64,000 nt of DNA, taken from Paraburkholderia sejongensis. GTDB lineage: Bacteria > Pseudomonadota > Gammaproteobacteria > Burkholderiales > Burkholderiaceae. The notes under the pieces are model-generated. The model had not been told where the DNA came from. It saw only the letters and a program-made list of their open reading frames with translations, and ran no database searches. Below, piece by piece: positions 1-8,854 of this stretch; within the stretch, counting starts at the first letter, position 1; every line of letters starts with the position of its first letter. Made by a program: the position numbers and the translations under genes. Where the stretch lies: positions 434,001 through 498,000 of the forward strand of contig NZ_JAJITD010000001.1 in NCBI RefSeq assembly GCF_020880815.1, given 5' to 3'.

Positions 1-2265
1 CTGCTCGCGGTCGCCGACGACAAGGGCGAGGCCGGCCGGCTCGCGCGCGAGCACGGCCTGTCGCGCAAGTCGCTCGAAAGCGCGATCGCCGCGGTACGCG
101 GCGGCTCGCAGGTGCATAGCCAGGACGCCGAGAGCCAGCGTGAAGCCTTGAAGAAATACACGATCGACCTGACCGAGCGCGCCCGCGCGGGCAAGCTCGA
201 TCCGGTGATCGGCCGCGACGACGAAATCCGTCGCTCGATCCAGATCCTGCAACGCCGCACCAAGAACAACCCGGTGCTGATCGGCGAGCCGGGGGTGGGC
301 AAGACCGCGATCGTCGAAGGTCTCGCGCAGCGCATCGTCAACGGCGAAGTGCCGGAGACGCTGAAGAACAAGCGCGTGCTGTCGCTCGACATGGCCGCGC
401 TGCTGGCCGGCGCCAAGTATCGCGGCGAGTTCGAGGAGCGCCTGAAGGCGGTGCTCAACGACATCGCGAAGGACGAAGGGCAGACCATCGTCTTTATCGA
501 CGAAATCCACACGATGGTCGGCGCGGGCAAGGCCGAAGGCGCGATGGACGCGGGCAACATGCTCAAGCCGGCGCTCTCGCGCGGCGAACTGCACTGCGTC
601 GGCGCGACCACGCTCGACGAGTATCGCAAGTACATCGAAAAGGACGCCGCGCTCGAGCGCCGCTTCCAGAAGGTGCTGGTGGACGAGCCGTCGGTCGAGG
701 CGACCATCGCGATCCTGCGCGGCTTGCAGGAGCGCTATGAGCTGCACCACGGCGTCGACATCACCGACCCGGCGATCGTCGCGGCCGCCGAGCTGTCGCA
801 TCGCTACATCACCGACCGCTTCCTGCCGGACAAGGCGATCGACCTGATCGACGAGGCCGCGTCGAAGATCAAGATGGAAATCGACTCGAAGCCGGAGGAG
901 ATGGACCGGCTCGACCGTCGCCTGATCCAGCTGAAGATCGAGCGCGAGGCGGTCAAGAAGGAGAAGGACGAAGCGTCGCAGAAGCGTCTTCAGTTGATCG
1001 AAGAGGAAATCGAGCGTTTGAATCGCGAATATTCGGACCTCGAAGAAATCTGGACCGCGGAAAAAGCGGCCGTGCAGGGCAGCGCGCAGTTGAAGGAAGA
1101 GATCGAGAAGACCCGCGCGGAAATCACCCGTTTGCAGCGCGAAGGCAAGCTCGAGAAGGTCGCCGAACTGCAGTACGGCAAGCTGCCGGGGCTCGAGGCG
1201 CAACTGAAGGAAGTCACCCGTGCCGAGGCCGAGGAGCAGAACAGTCCGAAGCGTTTGCGGCTGCTGCGCACCCAGGTCGGCGCCGAGGAAATCGCCGAGG
1301 TGGTGTCGCGCGCGACCGGGATTCCGGTGTCGCGGATGATGCAGGGCGAGCGCGAAAAGCTGCTGCAGATCGAGGCGAAGCTGCATGAGCGGGTGGTCGG
1401 CCAGGACGAGGCGATCAGCGCGGTCGCCGATGCGATCCGCCGCTCGCGCGCGGGTCTCGCGGATCCGAACCGGCCGTACGGCTCGTTCCTGTTCCTCGGA
1501 CCGACCGGCGTCGGCAAGACCGAGCTGTGCAAGGCGCTGGCGTCGTTCCTGTTCGATTCGGAGGAACACCTTATCCGCATCGACATGAGCGAGTTCATGG
1601 AGAAGCACAGCGTCGCTCGGCTGATCGGCGCGCCGCCGGGCTATGTCGGCTACGAGGAGGGCGGCTATCTGACCGAGGCCGTGCGCCGCAAGCCCTATAG
1701 CGTGATCCTGCTCGACGAGATCGAGAAGGCGCATCCGGACGTGTTCAACGTGCTGCTGCAGGTGCTCGACGACGGCCGCATGACCGATGGCCAGGGGCGT
1801 ACCGTCGACTTCAAGAACACGGTGATCGTGATGACCTCGAACCTCGGCTCGCAGGTGATCCAGTCGATGGTCGGCGAGTCGCAGGACGCGGTCAAGGACG
1901 CGGTGTGGGAAGAGGTGAAGCTGCACTTCAGGCCCGAGTTCCTGAACCGGATCGACGATGTCGTCGTGTTCCATGCGCTCGATCGCTCGAACATCCAGTC
2001 GATCGCGCGGATCCAGCTGCAGCGTCTGCACGAGCGGCTCGCGAAGCTCGAGATGCAACTGGTGGTGTCGGACGGCGCGCTCGAGCACATCGGCAAGGTC
2101 GGTTACGATCCGCTGTTCGGCGCGCGGCCGTTAAAGCGCGCGATCCAGCAGGAGATCGAGAACCCGATCGCGAAGCTGATCCTCGCGGGCAAGTTCGGCC
2201 CGAAGGATGTGATTCCTGTCGACGTCGAAGACGGCAAGCTGGTGTTCGAACGCGTCGTGCATTGA
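1..2265 (+). CDS. clpB: ATP-dependent disaggregase ClpB, 5' end outside window
   Basis: Hexameric AAA+ chaperone that, with DnaK, pulls polypeptides out of aggregates in the cytoplasm. The frame is open from base 1, so the start lies upstream; about 754 residues are visible against the usual 860 or so, and most of the N-terminal substrate domain is missing. Seen in order: Walker A GEPGVGKT (about 286-309), Walker B VFIDEIH (about 490-510), a charged Glu/Lys-rich coiled-coil M domain (about 880-1300), second Walker A GPTGVGKT (about 1500-1523), second Walker [10 protein letters not shown] (about 1706-1732) and a C-terminal domain. The M domain and two ATPase rings separate ClpB from ClpA and ClpC. 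A strong hairpin terminator follows. The heat-shock promoter expected for clpB is outside the window. Confidence 0.98.
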   Translation: MLAVADDKGEAGRLAREHGLSRKSLESAIAAVRGGSQVHSQDAESQREALKKYTIDLTERARAGKLDPVIGRDDEIRRSIQILQRRTKNNPVLIGEPGVGKTAIVEGLAQRIVNGEVPETLKNKRVLSLDMAALLAGAKYRGEFEERLKAVLNDIAKDEGQTIVFIDEIHTMVGAGKAEGAMDAGNMLKPALSRGELHCVGATTLDEYRKYIEKDAALERRFQKVLVDEPSVEATIAILRGLQERYELHHGVDITDPAIVAAAELSHRYITDRFLPDKAIDLIDEAASKIKMEIDSKPEEMDRLDRRLIQLKIEREAVKKEKDEASQKRLQLIEEEIERLNREYSDLEEIWTAEKAAVQGSAQLKEEIEKTRAEITRLQREGKLEKVAELQYGKLPGLEAQLKEVTRAEAEEQNSPKRLRLLRTQVGAEEIAEVVSRATGIPVSRMMQGEREKLLQIEAKLHERVVGQDEAISAVADAIRRSRAGLADPNRPYGSFLFLGPTGVGKTELCKALASFLFDSEEHLIRIDMSEFMEKHSVARLIGAPPGYVGYEEGGYLTEAVRRKPYSVILLDEIEKAHPDVFNVLLQVLDDGRMTDGQGRTVDFKNTVIVMTSNLGSQVIQSMVGESQDAVKDAVWEEVKLHFRPEFLNRIDDVVVFHALDRSNIQSIARIQLQRLHERLAKLEMQLVVSDGALEHIGKVGYDPLFGARPLKRAIQQEIENPIAKLILAGKFGPKDVIPVDVEDGKLVFERVVH

Positions 2266-2323
2266 GCGTGGCGGATCGGTAACGCGGCGCGACGGCGGCA
2301 GGTTCGCCGTTGCACTCGACGTT

Positions 2324-2365
2324 AAAAAGCCGGCAACGAAGGAGACTTCGTTGCCGGCTTTTCTT
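2324..2365 (+). terminator. Rho-independent terminator after clpB
   Basis: A perfect 16-bp stem (2325-2340 with 2347-2362, arm AAAAGCCGGCAACGAA) and a six-base loop are followed by a CTTTT tract. It lies about 60 bases after the clpB stop. The A-rich start of the left arm means it may also work from the other strand for the convergent gene ending at 2479. Confidence 0.9.
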
Positions 2366-2478
2366 TTGGCGCGCGGTGTTGCGGCAGGCGTTCGCGGCGG
2401 TTGGGCGCGGTAAGCTGCGACCGAACGGCGAAGCGAGCAGCGGCCAGGCACCGCCGCGCGCCGCGCGAGCAAGGCGAC

Positions 2479-2913
2479 TTAAGCGTTGCCCTTGTTGCCG
2501 CCGAACAGGGCGGACAGGCCGCCGAGCGCGCCGAGCACGGTGGTCGCATTGAGCTGGCCTTCGGCCGGCACCTGGCCGTCCGGCGTGGCCGCGTTGACGA
2601 CGTGCGGCAGAATCTGCGACAGCAGGCCCGTGACCTGGTCCGGCTGGACCCCGGCCTTCGCGGCGATGTCGGTCACCGCCTGCGAGCCGAGCACGTTATG
2701 CAGCGCATCGGCCGCGATCGGCTGGTTCTCGCCGTTGCTGACCCACGACGACACCACATCGCCGAGGCCCTTTTCCTGGAAGCGCTGGATCAGGCCGTTC
2801 AGGCCGCCCGGCTGGTTGTTGACGAATTCGAGCGCGGCTGCGATCAATGCTTGCTGGCCGCCGCCTTCGGGCGATTTGCCGAGCAGGGAACCGATTGTGT
2901 CGAGTAGGCTCAT
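2479..2913 (-). CDS. YidB/DUF937 family protein
   Basis: A 144-residue soluble protein of the YidB/DUF937 type, a family of unknown molecular function. It starts MSLLDTIGSLLGK and carries a Gly/Gln-rich stretch, then alternating short amphipathic helices with the pattern LNGLIQRFQEKGLGDVVSSW, typical of the family. The C-terminus is Gly/Ala-rich (about residues 115-144). There is no signal peptide, membrane segment or catalytic motif. The start is preceded by a GAGAGA purine run. The gene is convergent with clpB and stands alone. Family assignment is by recognition of the repeated helix pattern; no role can be given from context. Confidence 0.85.
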   Translation of the reverse strand: MSLLDTIGSLLGKSPEGGGQQALIAAALEFVNNQPGGLNGLIQRFQEKGLGDVVSSWVSNGENQPIAADALHNVLGSQAVTDIAAKAGVQPDQVTGLLSQILPHVVNAATPDGQVPAEGQLNATTVLGALGGLSALFGGNKGNA

Positions 2914-3054
2914 GACGGTCTCTCTTGAATGCCGGCACGTGCGGGACGGCCTGGCGGGTGAACGCGCCGCGCGGTTGCGTGGCGCAGTGAAACGGAGCGG
3001 AGCGGCGCGGCGGTTGCGGGCGACAGCTTCAGCGCCTGTGCAACCGCTCGTGCA

Positions 3055-3687
3055 TTACGCGCCGGACGCGGCGGCGGCCGAAGCCGCCTTGCTCTTCTTG
3101 GCCTTCTTCTTCGCAGCCTTGGCGCCCGACGCGTCAGCCGGCGCGCTGGCCGTCGCGGCGGCCGGCGCGGCTGCTGCCGCCGCGTCGGAGGCCGCGGCCT
3201 TGCTCTTCTTCTTCGACTTTTTGGCTTCCGATGCCGCCGCGGGCGCAGCCGGCGTGGCGGTCGTGGCGGTCGTTGTGGCCGGCGTCTGGGCTGCCGGGGT
3301 GGTCGCGGGCGCTGCCGTGGTGGCGGGTTTCGTGGCCGGAGCGGGGGCCGGTGCCGGCGCTGCCTGCGTGCCTGCGGAACTGCTCTTCGTCGAGGGTTTC
3401 GCGCCGGTCGGCGGCGCCGACGAACCGTTGATGGTCAGACCGGCGGCTTCCAGGTTCGCGACCGATTTCTGGCCGATGCCCTTCACGCGCGCGGCGAGAT
3501 CGTCGGCGTTCTTGAAGGGGCCGTTTTTCGCGCGTTCATCGAGGATCGCTTTTGCATGCACGGGACCGATGCCCTTGACCGATTCGAGTGCGGCCTGATC
3601 GGCGGTATTGACTTCGACGGCCGCGGCGAATCCGGCCGACAGCGACAAAGCCACAGCAACACAAAGCATGAAAAGCTTTTTCAGCAT
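3055..3687 (-). CDS. ComEA-type helix-hairpin-helix protein with Lys/Ala-rich tail
   Basis: Exported small DNA-binding protein related to the C-terminal domain of ComEA, the periplasmic DNA receptor of competence systems. The start at 3687 (MLKKLFMLCVAVALSLSAG) gives a clear signal peptide cut near residue 22 and has GGAG eight bases upstream; the frame is open further upstream but without signal logic. Residues about 24-90 hold two helix-hairpin-helix turns (KGIGPVHAKAIL and KGIGQKSVANL). The remaining 120 residues are low complexity: first Pro/Ala/Thr, then Ala blocks broken by KKSKKKSK and KKKAKKSK, like a histone H1 tail. Single-domain ComEA proteins are common in proteobacteria; the long basic tail is the odd part. 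No competence neighbours are present, so a role in DNA uptake is inference. Confidence 0.85.
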   Translation of the reverse strand: MLKKLFMLCVAVALSLSAGFAAAVEVNTADQAALESVKGIGPVHAKAILDERAKNGPFKNADDLAARVKGIGQKSVANLEAAGLTINGSSAPPTGAKPSTKSSSAGTQAAPAPAPAPATKPATTAAPATTPAAQTPATTTATTATPAAPAAASEAKKSKKKSKAAASDAAAAAAPAAATASAPADASGAKAAKKKAKKSKAASAAAASGA

Positions 3688-4005
3688 GGCAAGCACTCCA
3701 TTGAGGGCAAAAAAGTTAGCCGGGAACGGACGACGCATTCTGTCAGCGGGCGCCGCGTTTAAGCATAGAACAAATCGCAGGCCCAATTTGCGAACGCGGA
3801 CGATTTATACCGATCGATTCGTGACAAGTAAATCAGGGCGGACAATATTTAAAACTTTTTCGAGACATGTAATAGCGCCGCGTTTATCAGTCGATATCAG
3901 TAGGGATAGAAGGCGCGAAAATAATCGACAGGTCGAATTGCGGGATGGCGGGGCCGATATTCAAATGCAACTAACGGCCTGATTAACGTAACTACTTCAA
4001 ACTGC
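3688..4005. other. AT-rich intergenic region, no gene seen
   Basis: 318 bases between the start of the ComEA-like gene and the end of the MATE gene. The part from about 3790 to 3990 is clearly poorer in GC than its surroundings. It should hold the promoter of the ComEA-like gene on the minus strand, but no convincing -35/-10 pair was found. No tRNA, conserved RNA or plausible small ORF with a ribosome binding site was seen. Confidence 0.6.
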
Positions 4006-5385
4006 TCAGCCCGACGAATCCACTGGCAAACCCGCGCCGCCACGCAGATAGCGGCGACTGATGACCCGCCAGTAAACGAGCAGGCCCACTCCGGCGATCG
4101 CCAGACTCGCGGTATTGGCGACCCAGAAGCCGCGTGCGCCGGTCAGCCACGGCGGTGTCAGACCGGTGGTGTCGAAGCCGAGCGCATAGCCGCCGCCGAG
4201 CCCGACGCCCCACAGTGCGACCGCGTAGATGACGGTCGGCACGACCGCCACCTTGTACGCGCGCAACACGAACGCGGTGGAAATCTGCAACGCGTCGAAC
4301 AGGTGATAGCAGGCGACGATCACGACGAGCGGCAACGCCGCCGCCGCGACCTGCGCGTTGGTCGTGTAGCCGCCGACGATATACGGTCGTAGCACCAGCA
4401 CCAGCGCGCCGTAGCAGCACGCGATCACGACCGCCATCATGATGCCGTGGCGCGACAGCGTGCGCGCCGCTTCCGGCCGGTGCGCGCCGAGTGCCTGGGC
4501 GACCAGCGTCGATGCCGCGATGCCGATCGACAGCGGCGTCATGTACAGCACCGCGCCGATGTTGCCGGCGATCTGATGGCCGGCGAGCGTAGTCGTGCCG
4601 AAGCGCGCGATAAACAGCGCCATGAACGTGTACGAGGTGACCTCGATCAGGTACGACAGCCCCATCGGAATGCCGAGCCGCAACTGCGCGGCCTGGCGCT
4701 TCCAGACCGGCCAGCAGAACTGCGTGAAAATGCCGAGCGCCTTGAAGTCGTCGACGCGCGCGAGCAGCAGCATGGCGAGCACCGCGAGCGTCCAGTTCAG
4801 CACGGTGCTGACCAGTGCGCAGCCCGGCCCGCCGAGCGCCGGCACGCCGAGGCCGCCGAAAATCAGCCACAGGTTGAGCGGAATTTTCAGCAGCAGCGCG
4901 GCGACCTGCAGGAACATCACGAGCCGCGGTTTGCCGAGTGCATTGGCGACCGAGCTGTAGATCCGGAACGCGAGCCCGGCGGGCAGGCCGAACGCGAGAA
5001 TGCGCAGATAGGCGAGCGTGCGCTCGTGCAGCGCATCGGGCACGCGCGACAGATTCAGCAGCGGGCCCGGAAAGAACAGGATCAGAAAGCCGAGCACGGT
5101 CAGCGCCGCGCCGAGCCACAGCGACTGGCGCACTTCCTCGCCGATCTCGGCGTAGCGGCGCGCGCCGTACAGTTGCGCGGTGATCGGCTGCAGCGCGGTC
5201 AGAATGCCGGTCAGGCCGATATAGACCGACACGTAGATCGACGAGCCCAGCCCGAGCGCGGCCAGATCGACCGCCGAAAAGCGGCCGACCATCGCCGTAT
5301 CGATCACGCCGAACGCGATGATGGCCAGCTGGCCGATCAATACGGGCCACGCGAGCGCGGCGATTTTCCGTATGTCGGCGAACAT
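4006..5385 (-). CDS. MATE family multidrug/Na+ antiporter
   Basis: A 459-residue inner membrane exporter of the MATE family (NorM/DinF type), which moves cationic drugs or metabolites out against Na+ or H+. The N-terminus has the family pattern, with ALAWPVLIGQLAIIAFGVID followed by TAMVGR and the QPITAQLYGA segment at the end of the second helix. About 12 hydrophobic segments are visible in two similar halves, and the length is normal. The start lies two bases after the stop of the upstream glycosyltransferase gene on the same strand, so the two are cotranscribed and probably translationally coupled. Substrate cannot be read from the sequence; coupling to a membrane sugar transferase leaves open export of an envelope-related compound. 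Confidence 0.93.
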   Translation of the reverse strand: MFADIRKIAALAWPVLIGQLAIIAFGVIDTAMVGRFSAVDLAALGLGSSIYVSVYIGLTGILTALQPITAQLYGARRYAEIGEEVRQSLWLGAALTVLGFLILFFPGPLLNLSRVPDALHERTLAYLRILAFGLPAGLAFRIYSSVANALGKPRLVMFLQVAALLLKIPLNLWLIFGGLGVPALGGPGCALVSTVLNWTLAVLAMLLLARVDDFKALGIFTQFCWPVWKRQAAQLRLGIPMGLSYLIEVTSYTFMALFIARFGTTTLAGHQIAGNIGAVLYMTPLSIGIAASTLVAQALGAHRPEAARTLSRHGIMMAVVIACCYGALVLVLRPYIVGGYTTNAQVAAAALPLVVIVACYHLFDALQISTAFVLRAYKVAVVPTVIYAVALWGVGLGGGYALGFDTTGLTPPWLTGARGFWVANTASLAIAGVGLLVYWRVISRRYLRGGAGLPVDSSG

Positions 5386-5387
5386 CG

Positions 5388-7148
5388 TCAGTCGGGCTTC
5401 TTGTGCCAGCTGCGGCGCTTCACGCCGGGCGCGGGCTTCGGCCGGTCGATCCGCACGTACAGGCGGAAGCGCTCGTCGCGGTCGGCCGCGCGGCGGCCTT
5501 CCCAGACCAGCTTCCAGATGTAGTCGGGCATCGCGCTCGGATCGCCGAACTCCTGGGTGTCCTGCCGCAGGATCACGTCGCAGTCCTGATCGAACGCGAA
5601 GTGCATGTCGCCGAAATACGCGAAGGTTGCGATCTGCGCGTTACCGAGCCGCACCGGTGCGATACAGGTGTAGTCGTCGGGCAGATGGCTGGCGATCTGC
5701 TGCGCGACGTCGCGATAGGTCCGGCTGTAGTTGACGACCGGTAGCCACAGCGTCATCAGCAGCACCCACATCAGCGTGGTGCCGGCGCTGGACAGCACGA
5801 CGCTGCGCCACAGCACCTTCGGATGACGCGCGAGACGCCAGCGCACCAGCACGAACCAGCAGACGGTGACCGCGATCGCGCAGACGAGCGACAGGATCTT
5901 GAACTGCGGCACGTAACCCGGCGCGAGGCGCGCGAGGTTGCGCGCGAGCGGATGCGGGAAACCGGTCAGGCTGGCGACGTACACGAGCCACACGAAGCTG
6001 CCGAGGATCGTGAAGCTGAGCAGCGCGAACCAGTCGATCGCGTTGATCGCGCCGCGCTTGAGGGTCGGCAGCGCGAAGGTCGCGAGCACCGCGAGCGGCG
6101 GCAGCAGCAGCATGTAAAGCCGGTTCGACTGATGGCTTTGCAGCACCACCAGCACGAACAGCGGCGCGATCACCGACAGCGGAATCGCCACGTGCGGCGC
6201 GCGCCGCAGCCCCTTCCAGCTGAACCACGACCACACCGCGAGCGGCCACGCGGGCCATGTGAACAGAGGCAGATTTTTCAGTGCATATCCGGCGACCGAG
6301 CCGGGCGGGCCCGCGAACGAGCTCAGGCTCACGTGGACCCACTGGTTCAGATACCAGACCGCATCGACGGGGAACGCGGCCAGCGCGATGATCGGCCACG
6401 ACACCGCCAGCACCAGCGCGACCGGCAAACCGGCGAGCAACAGCCAGCGCGAGCGCGTTTCGCGCACGATCAGCGTCATCGCGAGCGTGCCGACCAGCAA
6501 TGCGCCGACCAGCACCGGGCTGCTCGCGAGCGTGACGAGGCCGATCGCGAGACCCCAGATCAGCGCGCCCTGGATCGGCTTGTCCATCATCCGCACGAGC
6601 CCGTAGACGAGCATCGCGATACAGACGAACTGCGCGAGTTGCGGGGTGGTCTCGTGACCGCGCTCGGCGAGCCCGAAGCACGCGAGCAGGATCAGCAGCG
6701 CGCCGTCGGCGAGCGTGCGGCCATAGTCGCGCGGCTCCGGCTCGCCGCCGAATGCGTATTTGAACGGCTGGACCTCGGCGCGGCGGCCGAGCAGGTAGGC
6801 CGCGTACCAGACGAACGCGCAGCCGGTGCAGAACAGCAGGCCGGTGAATACGCGTGATGCGTTGCTCGCGTCGAGCCACGGCGCGAGCAAGCGGATCGCG
6901 CTGGCGCCGAGCCAGTAGCCAAGCGGGCCGTCCTCGGTCAGGTATTTGCCGACGAGATTCGGCAGCAGCCAATCGTGGGCGCCACCGTTGGCCATGGTCC
7001 ACATCACGCCGAAGCCGGCTGCGTCCTCGTTCTTCCACGGATCGCGGCCGAACAGGCCGAACGATGCGTAGACGATACAGATGGTCAGCAGCAGCCAGCG
7101 CGGCAACGCACTGGTCGCTGAGGCAGTGAGGCGAACGACAGGTCTCAT
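5388..7148 (-). CDS. ArnT/PMT-like integral membrane glycosyltransferase
   Basis: A 586-residue GT-C type glycosyltransferase related to the ArnT/PMT family, which uses polyprenyl-phosphate sugars on the periplasmic side of the inner membrane. The start at 7148 (MRPVVRLTASATSALPRW) was chosen because a longer version would place a charged, proline-rich leader before the first membrane helix. Just after helix 1 is the acidic loop GRDPWKNEDAAGFG, where GT-C enzymes keep their catalytic acid. About 11-12 hydrophobic segments follow, then a soluble periplasmic C-terminal domain from roughly residue 480 with two cysteines (YTCIAP and DQDCDV). Acceptor and sugar are unknown. It is the first gene of a two-gene unit with the MATE exporter. 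Confidence 0.85.
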   Translation of the reverse strand: MRPVVRLTASATSALPRWLLLTICIVYASFGLFGRDPWKNEDAAGFGVMWTMANGGAHDWLLPNLVGKYLTEDGPLGYWLGASAIRLLAPWLDASNASRVFTGLLFCTGCAFVWYAAYLLGRRAEVQPFKYAFGGEPEPRDYGRTLADGALLILLACFGLAERGHETTPQLAQFVCIAMLVYGLVRMMDKPIQGALIWGLAIGLVTLASSPVLVGALLVGTLAMTLIVRETRSRWLLLAGLPVALVLAVSWPIIALAAFPVDAVWYLNQWVHVSLSSFAGPPGSVAGYALKNLPLFTWPAWPLAVWSWFSWKGLRRAPHVAIPLSVIAPLFVLVVLQSHQSNRLYMLLLPPLAVLATFALPTLKRGAINAIDWFALLSFTILGSFVWLVYVASLTGFPHPLARNLARLAPGYVPQFKILSLVCAIAVTVCWFVLVRWRLARHPKVLWRSVVLSSAGTTLMWVLLMTLWLPVVNYSRTYRDVAQQIASHLPDDYTCIAPVRLGNAQIATFAYFGDMHFAFDQDCDVILRQDTQEFGDPSAMPDYIWKLVWEGRRAADRDERFRLYVRIDRPKPAPGVKRRSWHKKPD

Positions 7149-7471
7149 GCGGTGTGTGGGTATTGAATAAGCGATGCGGCCGGAGCCGAACGGCAGGTCC
7201 GGCGGGACTGGCCGGTCTGGAGCATCCGGCATTGTAGTCGTGCCGCGCGACGCCCGTCACGGCCGGTAACGACCCGCAACGTGATCGCGCAGCCTGTAAC
7301 ACAATGTGCGCGGGTGCGGCATTGGCGGGCAGTGCGCAGCCCGTGCCGGGCGTGGCGCTGCAAGGTAAGCGGCCGCGCTGCCCACGCAAAGCACGGGCGA
7401 CAAAAAAGGGCAGCTCGCGCTGCCCTTTCTGTTTGCTTCGTAGCCGGCCGGAAGCCGGCGACGCGGCGGTA
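7149..7471. other. Intergenic region with rpmE2 terminator
   Basis: 323 bases between the glycosyltransferase start and the rpmE2 stop. It holds the rpmE2 terminator at 7402-7430 and presumably the promoter of the glycosyltransferase-MATE unit on the minus strand. No gene, RNA or repeat was recognised. Confidence 0.6.
7402..7430 (-). terminator. Rho-independent terminator of rpmE2
   Basis: On the minus strand a 10-bp stem (arm AAAGGGCAGC) with a four-base loop ends in a run of six T residues. It lies about 40 bases past the rpmE2 stop, in the orientation expected for that gene. Confidence 0.9.
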
Positions 7472-7738
7472 TTACTTCGCTGCTGCCTTGCCCGAAGCGC
7501 GCGTGCCGAACTTCTTGTTGAACTTCTCGACGCGGCCGGCCGTGTCCATGATCTTCTGCTGGCCGGTGTAGAACGGGTGCGATTCCGACGAGACTTCGAT
7601 CTTTGCGAGCGGGTAGGTCTTGCCGTTGAATTCCGCGGTTTCGCGCGTCTGGATGGTCGAGCGCGTCACGAACTTGAAGTCGTTCGACATATCGACGAAC
7701 AGGACTTCGCGGTAATCCGGGTGAATGCCTTCTTTCAT
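7472..7738 (-). CDS. rpmE2: 50S ribosomal protein bL31, type B
   Basis: An 88-residue large-subunit ribosomal protein that helps bridge the 50S and 30S subunits. It begins [16 protein letters not shown] and has the diagnostic [13 protein letters not shown] segment followed by [11 protein letters not shown]. No cysteine is present, so this is the zinc-free type B paralogue, which in bacteria with both forms replaces the zinc-binding type A under zinc limitation. The start at 7738 has AAAGGAAAG just upstream; the same frame stays open far upstream through the antisense of mtfA, but the family length and the ribosome binding site fix this start. It has its own terminator. No Zur box was identified. 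Confidence 0.98.
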   Translation of the reverse strand: MKEGIHPDYREVLFVDMSNDFKFVTRSTIQTRETAEFNGKTYPLAKIEVSSESHPFYTGQQKIMDTAGRVEKFNKKFGTRASGKAAAK

Positions 7739-7832
7739 GGTCTTTCCTTTAATCTGGCGGTAGCCAACCCGCGTGCAGCCTTGAATGAGGCTGCCTTCAG
7801 GCGCGAGCCACTTGCCTACGGTCGAAAAACCG

Positions 7833-7838
7833 CGATTA
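7833..7838 (-). promoter_or_regulatory. Possible -10 element for rpmE2
   Basis: The minus strand reads CATAAT here, about 95 bases upstream of the rpmE2 start, in an otherwise gene-free 269-base gap. No good -35 hexamer sits 16-18 bases before it, so the call is weak. Confidence 0.3.
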
Positions 7839-8007
7839 TGCCAGAAAATCAGTCCCTTGGCGATTTTTCTGCCAGCGGATTCTATTCGGGCCGCTGTGCG
7901 GTTCAAGCGCGGACGGCAGCGCAATCCCGGCGTCGGCGCCACTGCTGCAAACCGCCGTGGCGCGAGGCTTCGGCGCGGTTCAGCACGGCTCGCGGACCGC
8001 CCCGTCG

Positions 8008-8841
8008 TCAGGCCTGCGGGAAGCTTAGTCCGACGCGCGCCGGGTCCTGCCGGTAAAAACGCGCGAGCAATCGATACAACTCCGGATACTCGGCCTCGAA
8101 CGCCCGCGGCTTCACGAACAGCGCCTCGCTGCACACCGCGAAGAACTCCGACGGATGATCGGCCGCGTACGGATCGATCAGCGATTCGCGCTCGAAGCGC
8201 GTCCAGCGGCGCTCGGGCACCGCGTCGATCTTCGCGCAGAACTGGTCGTACGCGTGGTCGAACACGTCGGCCCATGCCTGCGCATCGAGCGGCGCGTGCC
8301 AGCGGCGCAGCAGCGGCGGGTGGCCGTCCGCCTCGCCGTTCAGCATGTCGATCTTGTGCGCGAACTCGTGAATCACGACGTTGTACGCATCGACGCCGTC
8401 GGTCATCTGCGCGTCTTCCCACGACAGCACGACCGGGCCGCCTTCCCACGCTTCGCCGCTCGCATCGTGCTCGACCTCGTGGACCACGCCGTTTTCGTCC
8501 TCGACGGTCTTGCGGATCACGAACTCGCCCGGATAAACGATCACGCCGACCCAACCGCGGTACAGATCGAGGCTCAGATTCAGCACCGGCAGACACGCTT
8601 GCGCGGCGATCGCGACCGTCATCGCGTCGGTCAGCTCGAGTTCGTGCGCGGTCGAAAATTCCTTCTGCGCGATGAACAGGCTCGTCAGCTCGCGCAGCCG
8701 GGCGAGATCGGGCGCATCGAGATGAGCGAGAAACGGCAGGCCGGCGAGCGTCGCTTGCCACAGCGGTTCGTCGATCGGATAGTCGCGCAGCGCGCGCTCG
8801 CGGCGGCGCGCGTCCAGCCAGTGCGTGAGTTTCGACAGCAT
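8008..8841 (-). CDS. mtfA: MtfA-type M90 zinc peptidase
   Basis: A 277-residue cytoplasmic metallopeptidase of family M90. In E. coli MtfA binds the Mlc repressor and so influences the glucose PTS; that link is not testable here. The zinc motif [13 protein letters not shown] lies at about residue 155 (HExxH with a downstream acidic residue), and [14 protein letters not shown] near residue 230 carries the third-ligand region. N-terminal [19 protein letters not shown] and the [16 protein letters not shown] segment are also family hallmarks. Length is normal. It is followed upstream on the same strand by the MFS gene, whose stop region lies 13 bases before this start, so cotranscription with merR-MFS is possible. 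Confidence 0.92.
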   Translation of the reverse strand: MLSKLTHWLDARRRERALRDYPIDEPLWQATLAGLPFLAHLDAPDLARLRELTSLFIAQKEFSTAHELELTDAMTVAIAAQACLPVLNLSLDLYRGWVGVIVYPGEFVIRKTVEDENGVVHEVEHDASGEAWEGGPVVLSWEDAQMTDGVDAYNVVIHEFAHKIDMLNGEADGHPPLLRRWHAPLDAQAWADVFDHAYDQFCAKIDAVPERRWTRFERESLIDPYAADHPSEFFAVCSEALFVKPRAFEAEYPELYRLLARFYRQDPARVGLSFPQA

Positions 8842-8854
8842 GCGTGCATCACCC

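Noticed and set aside
4447..5523. A 358-codon plus-strand frame antisense to the MATE gene
   Set aside because: Arg/Glu/Gln-rich shadow frame with no start signals.
7739..8761. Upstream extension of the rpmE2 frame to 429 codons
   Set aside because: Overlaps mtfA in another frame; bL31 length and the ribosome binding site fix the start at 7738.
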